The notes: generated by a model not told the origin, from the sequence alone. DNA of 64,000 bases from Myroides guanonis (GCF_900114085.1 NZ_FORU01000007.1:82395-146394), one strand, 5' to 3'; counted from the first letter of the stretch, positions 8,485-18,355 are shown. Made by a program: numbers and translations.

Positions 8485-10806
8485 TTAAGGTAAAACTTCG
8501 AGTTTCGCAAATCTAAGAAGTAGTTTTTTTATGCCTCCAACTGTAAAGCGGATTTCAGCTTTCTTATCAGCTCCTGCTCCCTCTAAATTGAGAATTTCTC
8601 CTTTACCAAAGCGTTCATGCATTACTATCTGCCCCACTGAAAGACCGTAATCAGAAGTTGAATTACCTCCAGAAGTAGTAACAGCTTTCAATTTCCTAAT
8701 ATTAAGATTTGGAGTAGCATTATCTTTTAAATATGCTGGGGGTGTTCCAGCTACAGGTTTTTGAAGACGTAATTTAGATTTGTCTACATCACCGAAGATA
8801 TCACTATTAATCTGTGGTTTATATTTATAGTTTGAATCAGGTGGGGTTAAATATTCTAAATATTGATCATCGATTTCCTCAATAAAACGAGAAGGTTCGC
8901 TGTCAACTAATTTTCCCCAACGATAGCGTGACTGTGCGTATGTTAAATAAGCTTGATGTTCGGCACGAGTTAAAGCAACATAAAACAACCTGCGTTCTTC
9001 TTCAAGTTCACTACGTGTGTTCATACTCATTGCACTAGGAAAAAGATCTTCTTCCATACCTACGCAAAATACCGTAGGAAATTCTAAACCTTTTGCTAAA
9101 TGAATAGTCATAAGAGCTACTCTATCGTCATCTCCAGTATCGTTATCCAGATCTGTAGCTAAAGCCACATCTTCCAAAAATTCAGATAATGCACCTCTAG
9201 CACCATCAACCTGTTGCTGACCTTCGGTAAAGTCTTTAATACCATTTAAAAGTTCCTCTATATTTTCCATTCGGGCAATACCTTCTGGAGAAGCATCCTT
9301 TCTAAGTTCCTGAACCAAACCTGTTTTTTTGGTTACATGCTCAGTCATTTGATAGGCATCTTGAGTTTGATCTAATACTTGAAAACTTCTAATCATCGTA
9401 ACAAAATCTGTCAATTTGTTACGTGTACCTGCAGTAATTTTTAAATCAATCTTATCAATATGTTCCATAATTTCAAAAATGGAACGCTTGTAATGATTTG
9501 CGGCAATTGTAAGTTTATCAAGTGTAGTGTTACCAATTCCCCTAGCAGGATAATTAATAACACGAACAAGAGCTTCCTCATCCTTTGGATTAATAATTAA
9601 ACGTAAATAATATAAAACATCTTTTATTTCTTTCCTTTGATAGAATGATAGGCCTCCGTAAATCCTATATGGAATATCTCGTTTTCTCAAAGCATCTTCC
9701 ATAGCCCTGGACTGAGCATTTGTACGATATAAAATTGCAAATTCACTATTCATTTTTTGGTTGTACATTTTCTCTTCAAAAATAGTACTCGCAACAAACC
9801 TACCCTCTTCACCATCTGTGAGTGAACGATGTACTTTTATTTTAGGACCAAAATCATTAGCAGTCCAAACAACTTTGTCTAACTTAACTTTATTCTTATC
9901 AATAATAGTATTAGCAGCTTCTACTATATTCTTAGTAGAACGATAATTTTGTTCTAAACGATATGTTTGTACATTTTCATAATCCTTTTGAAAATTCAAA
10001 ATATTATTGATGTTTGCCCCACGGAAAGCATAAATACTTTGAGCATCATCTCCAACAACGCAAATATTTTGAAAGCGATCAGATAAAGCTCTAACAATTA
10101 AATACTGAGAGTGATTAGTATCCTGATACTCATCTACGAGAATATAACGAAATCTATCTTGATATTTCATTAGAACTTCTGGAAAACGCGTTAAGAGTTC
10201 GTTCGTTTTTAAAAGTAAATCATCAAAATCCATTGCTCCAGATTTAAAGCACCTTTCAACATAATTTTGATAGATTTCCCCCATACGCGGTTTTTTACTC
10301 ATAGCATCAGCCTCCTGAAGTTCAGGATTCTCGAAGTAAGCTTTAACTGTTATTAAGCTATTTTTAAAATTAGATATTCTACTTAAAACCTGTTTAGGTT
10401 TATAAACATCTCTATCCAATTGCATCTCTTTAATAATTTGACTTATTAAACGAGCACTATCTTGAGAGTCATAAATAGTAAAGTTACTAGGATAGCCTAA
10501 TTTGTCAGCTTCAGCACGAAGAATTTTAGCAAAAACAGAGTGAAAAGTCCCCATCCACAAGTTCTTAGCCTCAGAATTACCAACAATTTGAGCAATCCTA
10601 CTCTTCATCTCCCTAGCAGCTTTGTTTGTAAAGGTTAGAGATAAAATATTAAAAGCATCCACCCCTTGATGCATTAAATAAGCAATACGAAGAGTCAACA
10701 CACGAGTCTTCCCAGAGCCTGCTCCAGCAATAACAATCATAGGTCCATCTTTCTGTAACACAGGTGCTCTTTGAGCCTCATTCAACTGATTAATATAATT
10801 CTCCAT
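8485..10806 (-). CDS. UvrD/PcrA/Rep-type superfamily I DNA helicase
   Basis: A 773-residue 3'-5' helicase for repair and removal of stalled complexes. Helicase motifs appear in order: Q motif LNEAQRAPV, Walker A AGAGSGKT at about 27-34, VDEYQDTN, GDDAQSIYAFRGA, LEQNYRST, TIHLAKGLEFPTVF and FYVALTRAEHQAY. A C-terminal small barrel as in PcrA (GLSVGQIVMHERFGKGEIL) binds RNA polymerase in other bacteria. I take the ATG at 10806 as the start because MENYINQLNEAQRAP aligns with family starts. A TTG at 10830 overlaps the predicted -7 element and cannot be the start if that promoter is right; the ATG at 10809 is also possible. Confidence 0.93.
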   Translation of the reverse strand: MENYINQLNEAQRAPVLQKDGPMIVIAGAGSGKTRVLTLRIAYLMHQGVDAFNILSLTFTNKAAREMKSRIAQIVGNSEAKNLWMGTFHSVFAKILRAEADKLGYPSNFTIYDSQDSARLISQIIKEMQLDRDVYKPKQVLSRISNFKNSLITVKAYFENPELQEADAMSKKPRMGEIYQNYVERCFKSGAMDFDDLLLKTNELLTRFPEVLMKYQDRFRYILVDEYQDTNHSQYLIVRALSDRFQNICVVGDDAQSIYAFRGANINNILNFQKDYENVQTYRLEQNYRSTKNIVEAANTIIDKNKVKLDKVVWTANDFGPKIKVHRSLTDGEEGRFVASTIFEEKMYNQKMNSEFAILYRTNAQSRAMEDALRKRDIPYRIYGGLSFYQRKEIKDVLYYLRLIINPKDEEALVRVINYPARGIGNTTLDKLTIAANHYKRSIFEIMEHIDKIDLKITAGTRNKLTDFVTMIRSFQVLDQTQDAYQMTEHVTKKTGLVQELRKDASPEGIARMENIEELLNGIKDFTEGQQQVDGARGALSEFLEDVALATDLDNDTGDDDRVALMTIHLAKGLEFPTVFCVGMEEDLFPSAMSMNTRSELEEERRLFYVALTRAEHQAYLTYAQSRYRWGKLVDSEPSRFIEEIDDQYLEYLTPPDSNYKYKPQINSDIFGDVDKSKLRLQKPVAGTPPAYLKDNATPNLNIRKLKAVTTSGGNSTSDYGLSVGQIVMHERFGKGEILNLEGAGADKKAEIRFTVGGIKKLLLRFAKLEVLP

Positions 10807-10827
10807 CATAACTTTATCCAAAAAAGT

Positions 10828-10858
10828 CAAAATTACTATACTTAGTAGTTTATAACAA
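10828..10858 (-). promoter_or_regulatory. Predicted promoter of the UvrD/PcrA gene
   Basis: On the minus strand TAATTTTG (complement at 10828-10835) matches TAnnTTTG and TTG (complement at 10856-10858) lies 20 bases upstream. The deduced start of transcription falls just upstream of the ATG pair at 10806/10809. Confidence 0.6.
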
Positions 10859-10931
10859 GCTTTTAGTCTTAATAAAAAGGATTTGATACTCTAAGATTTT
10901 ATCCTTTATTTTACATTAAATTAAATCACCC

Positions 10932-11456
10932 ATGAAACTAGATTTTATCCTGCAATTAGCTGCATATACAATACCAGCATTAGTAACAGCAGCTATTTCC
11001 TATATTTATTTTTCTGAGCTATTGAAAAGACAATCAAAAAAAGATGCTTTTTTACTACATCAAAAAGGACAGATAGATATATTGCCTATAAAATTACAAG
11101 CCTATGAAAGATTTACTATTTTATTAGAACGAATAGATTTAAGTAAAATAGTATTGCGAGTGGCTCCAATTTCGAATGATAAAACTGCTTATCAAGTATT
11201 GTTAATTCAACACATAGAACAAGAATTTGAATACAACTTATCACAACAAATATACATATCAAAAGAACTTTGGAATATACTTTCAAATATTAAAAACAGT
11301 ATTATTTTACAAATACAATCAACAGCATCGATTAATACTATATCAGATGCTGATTCATTGAGAAAAAACTTAATAAACTATAAAGTTGATAGCACGACAT
11401 CTGTAGAAGTTGGCCTACTAGCAATAAAAGAAGAGGTGAATTTCTATACAAAATAA
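10932..11456 (+). CDS. Conserved membrane-anchored protein of unknown function
   Basis: A 174-residue protein with one N-terminal membrane helix (about residues 5-28, ILQLAAYTIPALVTAAISYI). A basic, helical cytoplasmic part follows, containing LPIKLQAYERFTILLERIDL. I know similar flavobacterial hypothetical proteins with this arrangement but no function. After the helix the protein is rich in predicted amphipathic helices, which suggests an assembly or scaffold role; this is inference. It is divergent from the helicase gene, with about 125 bases between start codons. The next gene begins after a 65-base gap, so cotranscription with the NlpE-like gene is possible but not shown. Confidence 0.6.
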   Translation: MKLDFILQLAAYTIPALVTAAISYIYFSELLKRQSKKDAFLLHQKGQIDILPIKLQAYERFTILLERIDLSKIVLRVAPISNDKTAYQVLLIQHIEQEFEYNLSQQIYISKELWNILSNIKNSIILQIQSTASINTISDADSLRKNLINYKVDSTTSVEVGLLAIKEEVNFYTK

Positions 11457-11521
11457 AACTTTTTTTATAGATTTAGTACTATAAATAAAAAGCATCTCCA
11501 AATTTGAAAAAGAAAAAAGTA

Positions 11522-12310
11522 ATGAAAATGAATTATAGAAACTTATTTGTAGCACCCTTTGTAGTATTATTGGGACTCACGTCATGCAAAAAAAATGATG
11601 AAAATAAAGTACCAATCGAAATTCAACCAGAAGTTTTAAACGCCTTATTTAATAATAAGTATCAAGGAGTTTTACCATGTGGTGATTGTTCAGGTATTGA
11701 AACTATTATTGCATTAAGGGCGGACAGTACATTAAGTAAATTAGTTTTTTATAAAGATAAAGACTCATATCCAAAAAACTTTGATGGAACATGGAAATTG
11801 AAAGACTCAGTCTTCGAAGTTAATTTTAATGGAGATAAAGAGTTTTATAAAATTAAATCAGACAGTCTAATTGCTCGCGTAGGATCCGATCTTAAGGAAG
11901 TGAAGGGTAAGTTAGCAGAGGACTATTTATTAGCTTTAAAACAGCCATTAAAGTGGGATGAAGTAGCAGGTACTTATATATCAGGTGACACTTTAAGTGA
12001 GTCATACAAAAAGTTTGAATTACAAGAAGTTAAGAAAAATGATTTTAGATTGATGTATACATCAATAACTGCTTCAGATACCTGTACATTTAAAGCACGA
12101 GGAATCATAGATAAAATGGCTGATGAAATAATTTTTCCTATGAAAACTATTGAAAAAGACTTAGAAGGAGATTTAAAAATATATTTTACAGAAGATTTTG
12201 CACATTTTAAATTGAATGACCTTGTTGATATTCCAGCACAACAATTCTGTGATAGTATTTCAATAAATTTAAATGGCAATTTTAAACAACAATCTAAATC
12301 AGAACAATAA
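11522..12310 (+). CDS. NlpE-like lipoprotein (copper-stress/adhesion sensor family)
   Basis: A 262-residue lipoprotein. The signal ends in the lipobox LTSC with lipidated Cys22. Residues about 46-140 resemble the NlpE N-terminal domain: YQGVLPCGDCSGIETIIALR, with the paired cysteines of CGDC at 53-56, then DSTLSKLVFY and a GTWKLKDSVFEV strand pair. In E. coli NlpE senses surface contact and copper stress and signals to Cpx; Cpx is not expected here, so only the fold is inferred. The remaining residues 140-262 form a second beta-rich domain containing DTCTFKARG. Translation may start at the ATG at 11522 or 11528. The DUF4197 gene follows after six bases. Confidence 0.8.
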   Translation: MKMNYRNLFVAPFVVLLGLTSCKKNDENKVPIEIQPEVLNALFNNKYQGVLPCGDCSGIETIIALRADSTLSKLVFYKDKDSYPKNFDGTWKLKDSVFEVNFNGDKEFYKIKSDSLIARVGSDLKEVKGKLAEDYLLALKQPLKWDEVAGTYISGDTLSESYKKFELQEVKKNDFRLMYTSITASDTCTFKARGIIDKMADEIIFPMKTIEKDLEGDLKIYFTEDFAHFKLNDLVDIPAQQFCDSISINLNGNFKQQSKSEQ

Positions 12311-12316
12311 ACAATT

Positions 12317-13123
12317 ATGAAGAAGAAATTTCTCAGAATAAGTTTAATTGCTTTTTTAAGCATTTCTACAACTCAAATTAGCCACGCCCAAAACTTAGAA
12401 GGTTTACTAAATTTAAATCAAGATAAAGCTACAACAGCTTTAAAAGAGGCTTTGGAAAATGGAATCAATAAACAAGTCGTTAAGCTGACAGCACAAGACG
12501 GTTTTTACAAAAATGAACTAGTTAAAATACTTTTACCAGAAGAAGCTCAAAAAATTGATAAAACGTTGAGAAGTGTAGGTATGGGGAAAATTGCTGACCA
12601 AGGTTTATTAGTTTTAAACAGAGCAGCAGAAGAAGCAGTTAAAGAAGCAACTCCAATTTTTATTGATGCAGTAAAAAATATTACATTTACAGATGCTAAA
12701 AACATTCTTTTAGATGGAGGTCATGCGGCAACCGATTATTTACAAGAAGCGACAAAAAAGAGTTTGTATTCTAAGTTTGCACCTGTAATTCAAAATTCTT
12801 TTGAAAAAGTTGGGGCGGACAAAGTATGGAATACAATATTTACATCATACAATTCATTGCCATTAGTAAGCCCAGTTAACCTTGATATAACTGATTATGC
12901 AACACAACAGACAATGGCTGGTGTGTTTAAAATGATAGCAGTAGAAGAAGAAAACATTAGATCTAACTTTGGTGGTTCTAGAAATACTGAAATTTTAAAA
13001 GATGTATTTGGTTCCTTAGATAAAACTAAAAAAGAAGAGAGTAAAAGTCCTTCACAAAATAATTTAGAAGAAAAAGGTGCCAAAGTAAAGGAAAAACTTA
13101 AAAGTTTAAATTTATTTAAATAG
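12317..13123 (+). CDS. DUF4197 periplasmic protein
   Basis: A 268-residue exported protein with a signal peptide (residues 1-24, ending in ISHAQ). The mature part is mainly helical and matches DUF4197: TTALKEALENGINKQVVKL, then GFYKNELVKILLPEEAQKI and LGSL-like C-terminal helices ending at about residue 240. A short charged tail (KEESKSPSQNNLEEKGAKVK) follows. The family is widespread in Gram-negative bacteria and uncharacterised. The six-base gap to the NlpE-like gene and the absence of a terminator between them indicate a two-gene operon for envelope proteins, closed by the terminator at 13240. Confidence 0.85.
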   Translation: MKKKFLRISLIAFLSISTTQISHAQNLEGLLNLNQDKATTALKEALENGINKQVVKLTAQDGFYKNELVKILLPEEAQKIDKTLRSVGMGKIADQGLLVLNRAAEEAVKEATPIFIDAVKNITFTDAKNILLDGGHAATDYLQEATKKSLYSKFAPVIQNSFEKVGADKVWNTIFTSYNSLPLVSPVNLDITDYATQQTMAGVFKMIAVEEENIRSNFGGSRNTEILKDVFGSLDKTKKEESKSPSQNNLEEKGAKVKEKLKSLNLFK

Positions 13124-13239
13124 ATAACACTTAATAACAGATATATAACAACAACTTAACTGCTTCTGATTTAAATAATTTCGATATTTGCAAAATAGTT
13201 AATGAATTTTAATTCATAAAAAGTTAGAGTTAGTTATTA

Positions 13240-13276
13240 AAAAAGCCGATTAGACCCGTAATCTAATCGGCTTTTT
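13240..13276. terminator. Bidirectional hairpin terminator
   Basis: AAAAAGCCGATTAGA and TCTAATCGGCTTTTT form a perfect 15-bp stem around a seven-base loop between converging genes. Confidence 0.9.
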
Positions 13277-13302
13277 AATTTTAAATAAACTACAAGTTCC
13301 TC

Positions 13303-14100
13303 CTATAATCTACTGTGTATAATTTTAAAATACTCAAATGCTTTAACAACACGGGTTCCATACCATGAAAACATTTCCCCATCAACAAAAATTGTTTTTC
13401 CATGATGCGTATGTCTTCCTATCTCAAAAGCATGTTCTTCTTTAAAAGGATATGGTTCGGACGATAGAAAAACTAATTCTGGATCACCATCAAGTTTAAT
13501 TCTGTTAATAATGATTTCTGGATAGCGCTCTTCCCTATTAGCATAAATATTGGAGAATTTATTTATTTTCAACAATTCATTGATAAAAGTATTATTTCCG
13601 GCAACCATAAAAGGATTCCTCCAAATAAAATAAGCAACATCATAAACAGGTTTGTCTTTTACAAAATTCATAAAATCCTTCTGAGCGAACTTAATTTTAT
13701 CAATCCATTTCTTAGCATCTGTTCTTCTGTTAAACAATACCCCAAAATCATTTATCATTTGATTATTGTCATCTAGAGAGACAATATCAGTAACCCATAT
13801 GGGACAAATCCCTTTTAGTTCTTCGAAGATTTCAAAAGTATTCTCTTCTTTATTAGCAATAATAATATCAGGTTGCAAAGCCTTTATTTTATCAATATGA
13901 ACCTGTTTAGTCCCCCCTATTACTTCTTTGATTTCTTTTAAATAAAAAGGATGAACACAAAATTTAGTAACCCCTACAATTTGCTCTTCTAAGCCCAAAT
14001 CACATAGTAATTCTGTCTGTGAGGGAACTAATGAAACTATTCTTTTGGGAGTGTTTTCAAAAATATGCTCCTGACCTATTTGGTCTATCAATTTAATCAT
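13303..14100 (-). CDS. Periplasmic-binding-fold protein (BtuF/cobalamin-binding-like), no signal peptide
   Basis: A 265-residue helical-backbone metal-receptor fold protein related to BtuF and iron-chelate binding proteins. It shows TPKRIVSLVPSQTELLCDLG near the start, then QIVGVTKFCVHP, IKALQPDIIIANKEEN and a C-terminal domain with YFIWRNPFMVAGNNTFI. Classical members sit in the periplasm and feed ABC transporters for vitamin B12 or heme. This one begins directly with the mature fold (MIKLIDQIGQEHIFENTPKR) and has no signal sequence, and no permease or ATPase gene is nearby. It starts two bases after pyrF, so the two are cotranscribed. The ligand is unknown; a cytoplasmic role is possible. 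Confidence 0.75.
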   Translation of the reverse strand: MIKLIDQIGQEHIFENTPKRIVSLVPSQTELLCDLGLEEQIVGVTKFCVHPFYLKEIKEVIGGTKQVHIDKIKALQPDIIIANKEENTFEIFEELKGICPIWVTDIVSLDDNNQMINDFGVLFNRRTDAKKWIDKIKFAQKDFMNFVKDKPVYDVAYFIWRNPFMVAGNNTFINELLKINKFSNIYANREERYPEIIINRIKLDGDPELVFLSSEPYPFKEEHAFEIGRHTHHGKTIFVDGEMFSWYGTRVVKAFEYFKIIHSRL

Positions 14101-14102
14101 TC

Positions 14103-14918
14103 TTATTTTTTTAAAATAGCAGCCATTTCATTTTGCAATTCTTTTGCTTTAAAACGTGCTTTATCGGCAAAGTCTATTCCGTTAGAAGCATATATAATAC
14201 CTCTAGATGAATTAATTAACAGACCAACACTCTCATTCATCCCGTACTCACAAACGGCGCGCAAATCACCTCCTTGTGCACCAACACCAGGGACTAATAA
14301 AAAACTATTAGGTACTATCTTACGAATTTCAGCAAAATACTCAGCTTTAGTAGCTCCAACTACATACATTAAATTCTCGGAATTCCTCCATTGTTGGGAT
14401 TTCTCTAAGACAACTTTGTATAATTCCTTACCATCCACAGATTGCGTTTGAAAATCAAATGCACCTTCATTAGAAGTAAGTGCAAGTAGAATGGTGTGCT
14501 TGTTTTTAAATTCAAGAAAAGGCTCTACGCTATCTTTACCCATATAAGGAGCAACAGTTACGCTATCAAATTGCAAGTCTTCAAAAAAAGCTTTGGCATA
14601 CATAGTTGCTGTATTTCCAATATCTCCTCTTTTCGCATCAGCAATAGTATAAATTTCAGGATAATTCTCGTTCAAATATGCAATTGTCTTTTGAAGAGAA
14701 ACCCACCCTTTAACCCCATGTGCCTCATAAAAAGCAATATTTGGCTTATAGGAAACAGCTAAATCATGAGTAGCGTCAATAATAGCTTTATTAAATTCAA
14801 AAATAGGGTCTTCAGTTTCTAATAAAAAACTTGGGATTTTTTCCAAATCTACATCTAAACCAATACAAAGAAAAGATTGCTTTTTACGGATTTGTTCTAC
14901 TAATTGTTGTGTTGTCAT
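14103..14918 (-). CDS. pyrF: Orotidine-5'-phosphate decarboxylase, long (type 2) form
   Basis: PyrF carries out the last step of UMP synthesis, decarboxylating OMP. The 271-residue protein is the longer class found in actinobacteria and Bacteroidota. [14 protein letters not shown] starts the barrel, KPNIAFYE follows, and the catalytic site [11 protein letters not shown] lies at about 94-104 with Lys96. [12 protein letters not shown] and [10 protein letters not shown] close the phosphate pocket. The ATG at 14918 ([18 protein letters not shown]) fits homologues; the frame is open ten codons further upstream but that extension overlaps the prfA terminator region. Genes for other pyrimidine steps (pyrB, pyrR) lie 40 kb away. 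Confidence 0.95.
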   Translation of the reverse strand: MTTQQLVEQIRKKQSFLCIGLDVDLEKIPSFLLETEDPIFEFNKAIIDATHDLAVSYKPNIAFYEAHGVKGWVSLQKTIAYLNENYPEIYTIADAKRGDIGNTATMYAKAFFEDLQFDSVTVAPYMGKDSVEPFLEFKNKHTILLALTSNEGAFDFQTQSVDGKELYKVVLEKSQQWRNSENLMYVVGATKAEYFAEIRKIVPNSFLLVPGVGAQGGDLRAVCEYGMNESVGLLINSSRGIIYASNGIDFADKARFKAKELQNEMAAILKK

Positions 14919-14940
14919 GTATCTAATTAAGTATCTAAAA

Positions 14941-14974
14941 AAAACCACACAATACTAGGGCAAAGTGTGGTTTT
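14941..14974 (-). terminator. Terminator downstream of prfA
   Basis: AAAACCACAC and GTGTGGTTTT pair around a 14-base loop; read on the minus strand the stem is followed by a T run. It separates prfA from pyrF. Confidence 0.7.
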
Positions 14975-14992
14975 AAGTTGATGTTTTATTTA

Positions 14993-16066
14993 TTAAAAAA
15001 CGTCGCTTTCTTGTAGTTTTTCAGTATTGCTAACCAATTGAAGTTCTTCGATTACTTTCTGAATATTTCCATTCATTACCCCATCAAGGTCATAAAGCGT
15101 TAAGCCAATTCTGTGATCTGTAACACGCCCTTGCGGATAGTTATAAGTACGAATCTTTGCAGAACGGTCACCACTACTAACTTGAGAATTTCGCTTTTTA
15201 GCATCTTCCTCTTGTTTTTTAGCTAATTCCATCTCATAAAGACGAGAACGCAAAACAGTTAATGCTTTATCCTTATTTTTATGTTGAGACTTTTCATCCT
15301 GACATTGAGCAACCAATCCAGTTGGTGTATGTGTCATACGAACAGCAGATTTAGTTGTGTTTACAGACTGACCTCCAGGACCAGAAGAACAGAAATAATC
15401 GATACGAACATCGTTCATGTCAATTTGTACATCAAACTCCTCAGCCTCTGGTAAAACCATTACTGTCGCAGCAGAAGTATGGACACGTCCTTGAGTTTCT
15501 GTTTGAGGAACACGTTGAACACGGTGAACACCAGCTTCAAATTTAAGAGTTCCGTAAACATCATCACCAGTTACTTCAAAAATAACCTCTTTAAATCCTC
15601 CAGAAGTCCCTTCATTAGCATCGACTAAAGAAGTTCTCCATCCTCTTGATTCACAGTACTTAGTGTACATTCTGTATAGATCTCCAGCAAAAATACTTGC
15701 TTCATCACCACCAGTACCTGCACGAATCTCAACCATTACGTTTTTAGCATCCTCAGGATCTTTAGGAATCAATAAAAACTTTATCTCTTCTTCTAGTTGT
15801 GGTAAACGTGATTTAGCTTCAGACAACTGCAATGCAGCCATCTCAACCATTTCAGCATCACTACCATCAGCAATTATTTCATTAGCCTCTTGAATGTTTC
15901 CTTTTAAGCTAATATACTCATCACGCTTTTCAACCAGCTGTTTTAAGTCTTTATATTCTTTATTTAATTGAACATAGCGCTTTTGATCAGCAATCACATC
16001 TGGTTGAATAATCAAATCAGAGATTTCGTCAAAGCGTTGTTTTATAATTTGTAATCTATCTAGCAT
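14993..16066 (-). CDS. prfA: Peptide chain release factor 1
   Basis: RF1 recognises UAA and UAG stop codons and triggers peptide release. The 357-residue length is normal. The catalytic [15 protein letters not shown] has GGQ at 231-233, and the ribosome-contact segment [21 protein letters not shown] precedes it. The codon-recognition loop reads [14 protein letters not shown], that is, P-Q-T at 187-189, where many RF1 proteins have P-A-T or P-V-T. CAAAGGTA at 16098-16105 gives a minus-strand TAnnTTTG element close to the start codon. The C-terminal end and terminator at 14941 are clear. Confidence 0.96.
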   Translation of the reverse strand: MLDRLQIIKQRFDEISDLIIQPDVIADQKRYVQLNKEYKDLKQLVEKRDEYISLKGNIQEANEIIADGSDAEMVEMAALQLSEAKSRLPQLEEEIKFLLIPKDPEDAKNVMVEIRAGTGGDEASIFAGDLYRMYTKYCESRGWRTSLVDANEGTSGGFKEVIFEVTGDDVYGTLKFEAGVHRVQRVPQTETQGRVHTSAATVMVLPEAEEFDVQIDMNDVRIDYFCSSGPGGQSVNTTKSAVRMTHTPTGLVAQCQDEKSQHKNKDKALTVLRSRLYEMELAKKQEEDAKKRNSQVSSGDRSAKIRTYNYPQGRVTDHRIGLTLYDLDGVMNGNIQKVIEELQLVSNTEKLQESDVF

Positions 16067-16110
16067 CTTGTCAAAAGATAATATATTTCTAAGGTTGCAA
16101 AGGTATAAAA

Positions 16111-16141
16111 AAAAGAGGAACTGTTTATAAGTTCCTCTTTT
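16111..16141 (-). terminator. Terminator of the YceI-like gene
   Basis: AAAAGAGGAACT and AGTTCCTCTTTT pair perfectly over a seven-base loop and, read leftward, run into eight T. It lies directly upstream of the prfA promoter. Confidence 0.85.
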
Positions 16142-16156
16142 AAATACTGCGAATTA

Positions 16157-16768
16157 TTATTTTTCAATAGTAACCTCAAATTCTACATCCGTCCAGGATT
16201 TACCTTCATGTAAATCTTTACAGATTTCATGCAAGGATTGGAAAGCTGGTTCAGCATTAAAATCTGCTATAATATCTATACTTCCTTTAATTACAACGAT
16301 ATTACCATTTAATTCATAAGTAAGTTCCTTTGATTTCTCAATACCATTCATAAAGATAGAGGTAACTACCTTACCATCTTTGAATTCATGAAAAGTACCG
16401 TGAATATCTCCTGTCATTTTTTCAAAGAAATATCCACTTAATTTACTATCTCTTCCAGGGTCATTAGAATTAACACTAGTTGTTTTAATTTCAAATGTAG
16501 CTCCATTTAAAGCATCTGTAACTAATGCTGCATCAGGATGAGCATACGTTAAAGAAACTTCATCAAATGAACCTTTTACACCAACCTTTGCAGGAGTTTT
16601 AAAAGCTGTCCAAACAACTTTATGTTTAACAACCTCTTTCTCTACTTCTTTTGGAGCTTCTTGTTCCTCAGTAGTAATTGTAACATCTTCAATTGTTTTT
16701 GTTTCTTTTTGTCCGCATGATACTGCAAAAGCTCCTATTAAAGCTAATGCTAAAAACGTTTTTTTCAT
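16157..16768 (-). CDS. YceI-like lipoprotein
   Basis: A 203-residue lipoprotein with lipobox AVSC (Cys18). An acidic linker (about 22-45, rich in E and K) precedes a YceI-type lipocalin-like barrel: HKVVWTAFKTPAKVGVKGSF, then DALNGATFEIKTTSVNSNDPGRD, where the NDPGRD turn followed by the LSGYFFEKM helix is diagnostic of the family. YceI proteins bind isoprenoid lipids in some species; the ligand here is unknown. It acts at the periplasmic face of a membrane. The gene stands alone with its own terminator. Confidence 0.85.
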   Translation of the reverse strand: MKKTFLALALIGAFAVSCGQKETKTIEDVTITTEEQEAPKEVEKEVVKHKVVWTAFKTPAKVGVKGSFDEVSLTYAHPDAALVTDALNGATFEIKTTSVNSNDPGRDSKLSGYFFEKMTGDIHGTFHEFKDGKVVTSIFMNGIEKSKELTYELNGNIVVIKGSIDIIADFNAEPAFQSLHEICKDLHEGKSWTDVEFEVTIEK

Positions 16769-16855
16769 AATCTTTGAATTTATAGTTTTTGTAATCTAGT
16801 TGTAATTTAAAATTATCTAACAAATGAGTTCTATAGCTACCCTACCGTCATTTAT

Positions 16856-18322
16856 TTAATTTTTTGAAGGTATATTTTTCAAAATCTCTAAAACAAAAGG
16901 CCAATATTTTTGAACTGATTTAATGCTAACGCGTTCAACAGGTGAATGCGCTCCTCTGATTGTTGGTCCAAAAGAAATCATATCCATATCTGGATAATTA
17001 GTCCCTAAAATACCACATTCTAAACCAGCGTGACAAGCTACAACACTTGGTTCAGATTTATTCTGTTCTTTATAAATAGCAACTAATACATCCAAAATTT
17101 CTGATTTAGGATTCGGACTCCAACCAGGATAAGACCCGCTAAATTCAACTTCACATCCCATTAATTCAAACGCTGATCTTAATGAATTAGCTAAATCAAA
17201 CTTTGATGTTTCTACAGAAGAACGAGTCAAACATTTAATTGCTAATTTACCATCAGCTACTTCTACTTTTGCAATATTATTAGAAGTTTCAACCAAATCA
17301 GCAAAATCAGCACTCATTCTGTAAACACCATTATGTGCAGTGTACATAGCTCTTACAAAAAAGTATTGAGCCATAGGAGGCATTACATTTTTAGGTGTTT
17401 CATCAATTTTTTCAATTACAACTTCTAAATTAGGCTCAGTTGTTTGAAATTCATTTTTAATGTCATTGATAATTTGTTGCATATCAAATTCAAAAGCTTC
17501 ATCGTAAATAGAAGCGATAATTACTTTAGCAACACTTTCTCTAGGAATAGCATTTCGCAAACTACCTCCATTAATAGAAGCGATTTGTAAACCAAAAGAA
17601 TCATATCCATCAAATAATAGACGATTCATTATTTTATTAGCATTACCTAGACCTTTATGAATATCCATTCCTGAGTGTCCACCATTAAGTCCTTTTACAG
17701 TAATTTGGTATCCTATAGATCCCTCTGGTGTTAATTCTTCATCATACTCAGCAGTTGCTGTTACATCTACACCACCAGCACAACCTATATCAATTTCATC
17801 ATCTTCCTCTGTATCCAAGTTTAATAAGATTTGCCCCTCTAGAACTCCACCTTTTAGTCCCATAGCCCCAGTCATTCCTGTTTCTTCATCTATGGTAAAA
17901 AGAGCTTCTAAAGCTGGGTGAGCAATATCCTTACTCTCAAGAATAGCCATTATAGTAGCAACTCCAATACCGTTATCAGCACCTAAAGTAGTTCCTCTAG
18001 CACGAACCCAATCCTCATCTACATACATATCAATCCCTTGAGTATCGAAATCAAAAATAGTATCGTTATTTTTTTGATGTACCATATCTAAGTGAGATTG
18101 TAAAACAACAATCTTGCGATTTTCCATCCCAGCAGTAGCAGGTTTTTTAATAATCACATTTCCAACTTCGTCTTTTATAGTTTCAAGTCCTAATTCTTGA
18201 CCAAAGCGAATCATAAATTCAATAACACGTTCCTCTTTTTTAGATGGTCTCGGTACTGCATTTAAATCAGCAAATTTATTCCAAAGTGCCTTAGGCTCTA
18301 AGTTTCTAATTTCGTTGTTCAT
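16856..18322 (-). CDS. pepD: Cytosolic beta-alanyl/aminoacyl-histidine dipeptidase (M20)
   Basis: A 488-residue metallopeptidase of the PepD (M20C) group, which splits Xaa-His dipeptides such as carnosine. The metal ligands are visible: HLDMVHQ (His77, Asp79), GADNGIG (Asp116) and DEETG with the catalytic and metal-binding Glu146/147. NLDTEEDDEIDIGCAGG and HAGLECG provide further expected positions. The lid domain lies between about 200 and 390 with GLNGGHSGMDI. There is no signal peptide. A minus-strand TAnnTTTG element lies 34 bases upstream of the start. Confidence 0.93.
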   Translation of the reverse strand: MNNEIRNLEPKALWNKFADLNAVPRPSKKEERVIEFMIRFGQELGLETIKDEVGNVIIKKPATAGMENRKIVVLQSHLDMVHQKNNDTIFDFDTQGIDMYVDEDWVRARGTTLGADNGIGVATIMAILESKDIAHPALEALFTIDEETGMTGAMGLKGGVLEGQILLNLDTEEDDEIDIGCAGGVDVTATAEYDEELTPEGSIGYQITVKGLNGGHSGMDIHKGLGNANKIMNRLLFDGYDSFGLQIASINGGSLRNAIPRESVAKVIIASIYDEAFEFDMQQIINDIKNEFQTTEPNLEVVIEKIDETPKNVMPPMAQYFFVRAMYTAHNGVYRMSADFADLVETSNNIAKVEVADGKLAIKCLTRSSVETSKFDLANSLRSAFELMGCEVEFSGSYPGWSPNPKSEILDVLVAIYKEQNKSEPSVVACHAGLECGILGTNYPDMDMISFGPTIRGAHSPVERVSIKSVQKYWPFVLEILKNIPSKN

Positions 18323-18355
18323 GTTTAAAAAGCTTCTAATAATTTAGTTGAACGT

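Noticed and set aside
15663..15893. Antisense open frames within prfA, clpB and other long genes
   Set aside because: They lie entirely opposite strongly conserved coding sequence and show no independent features.
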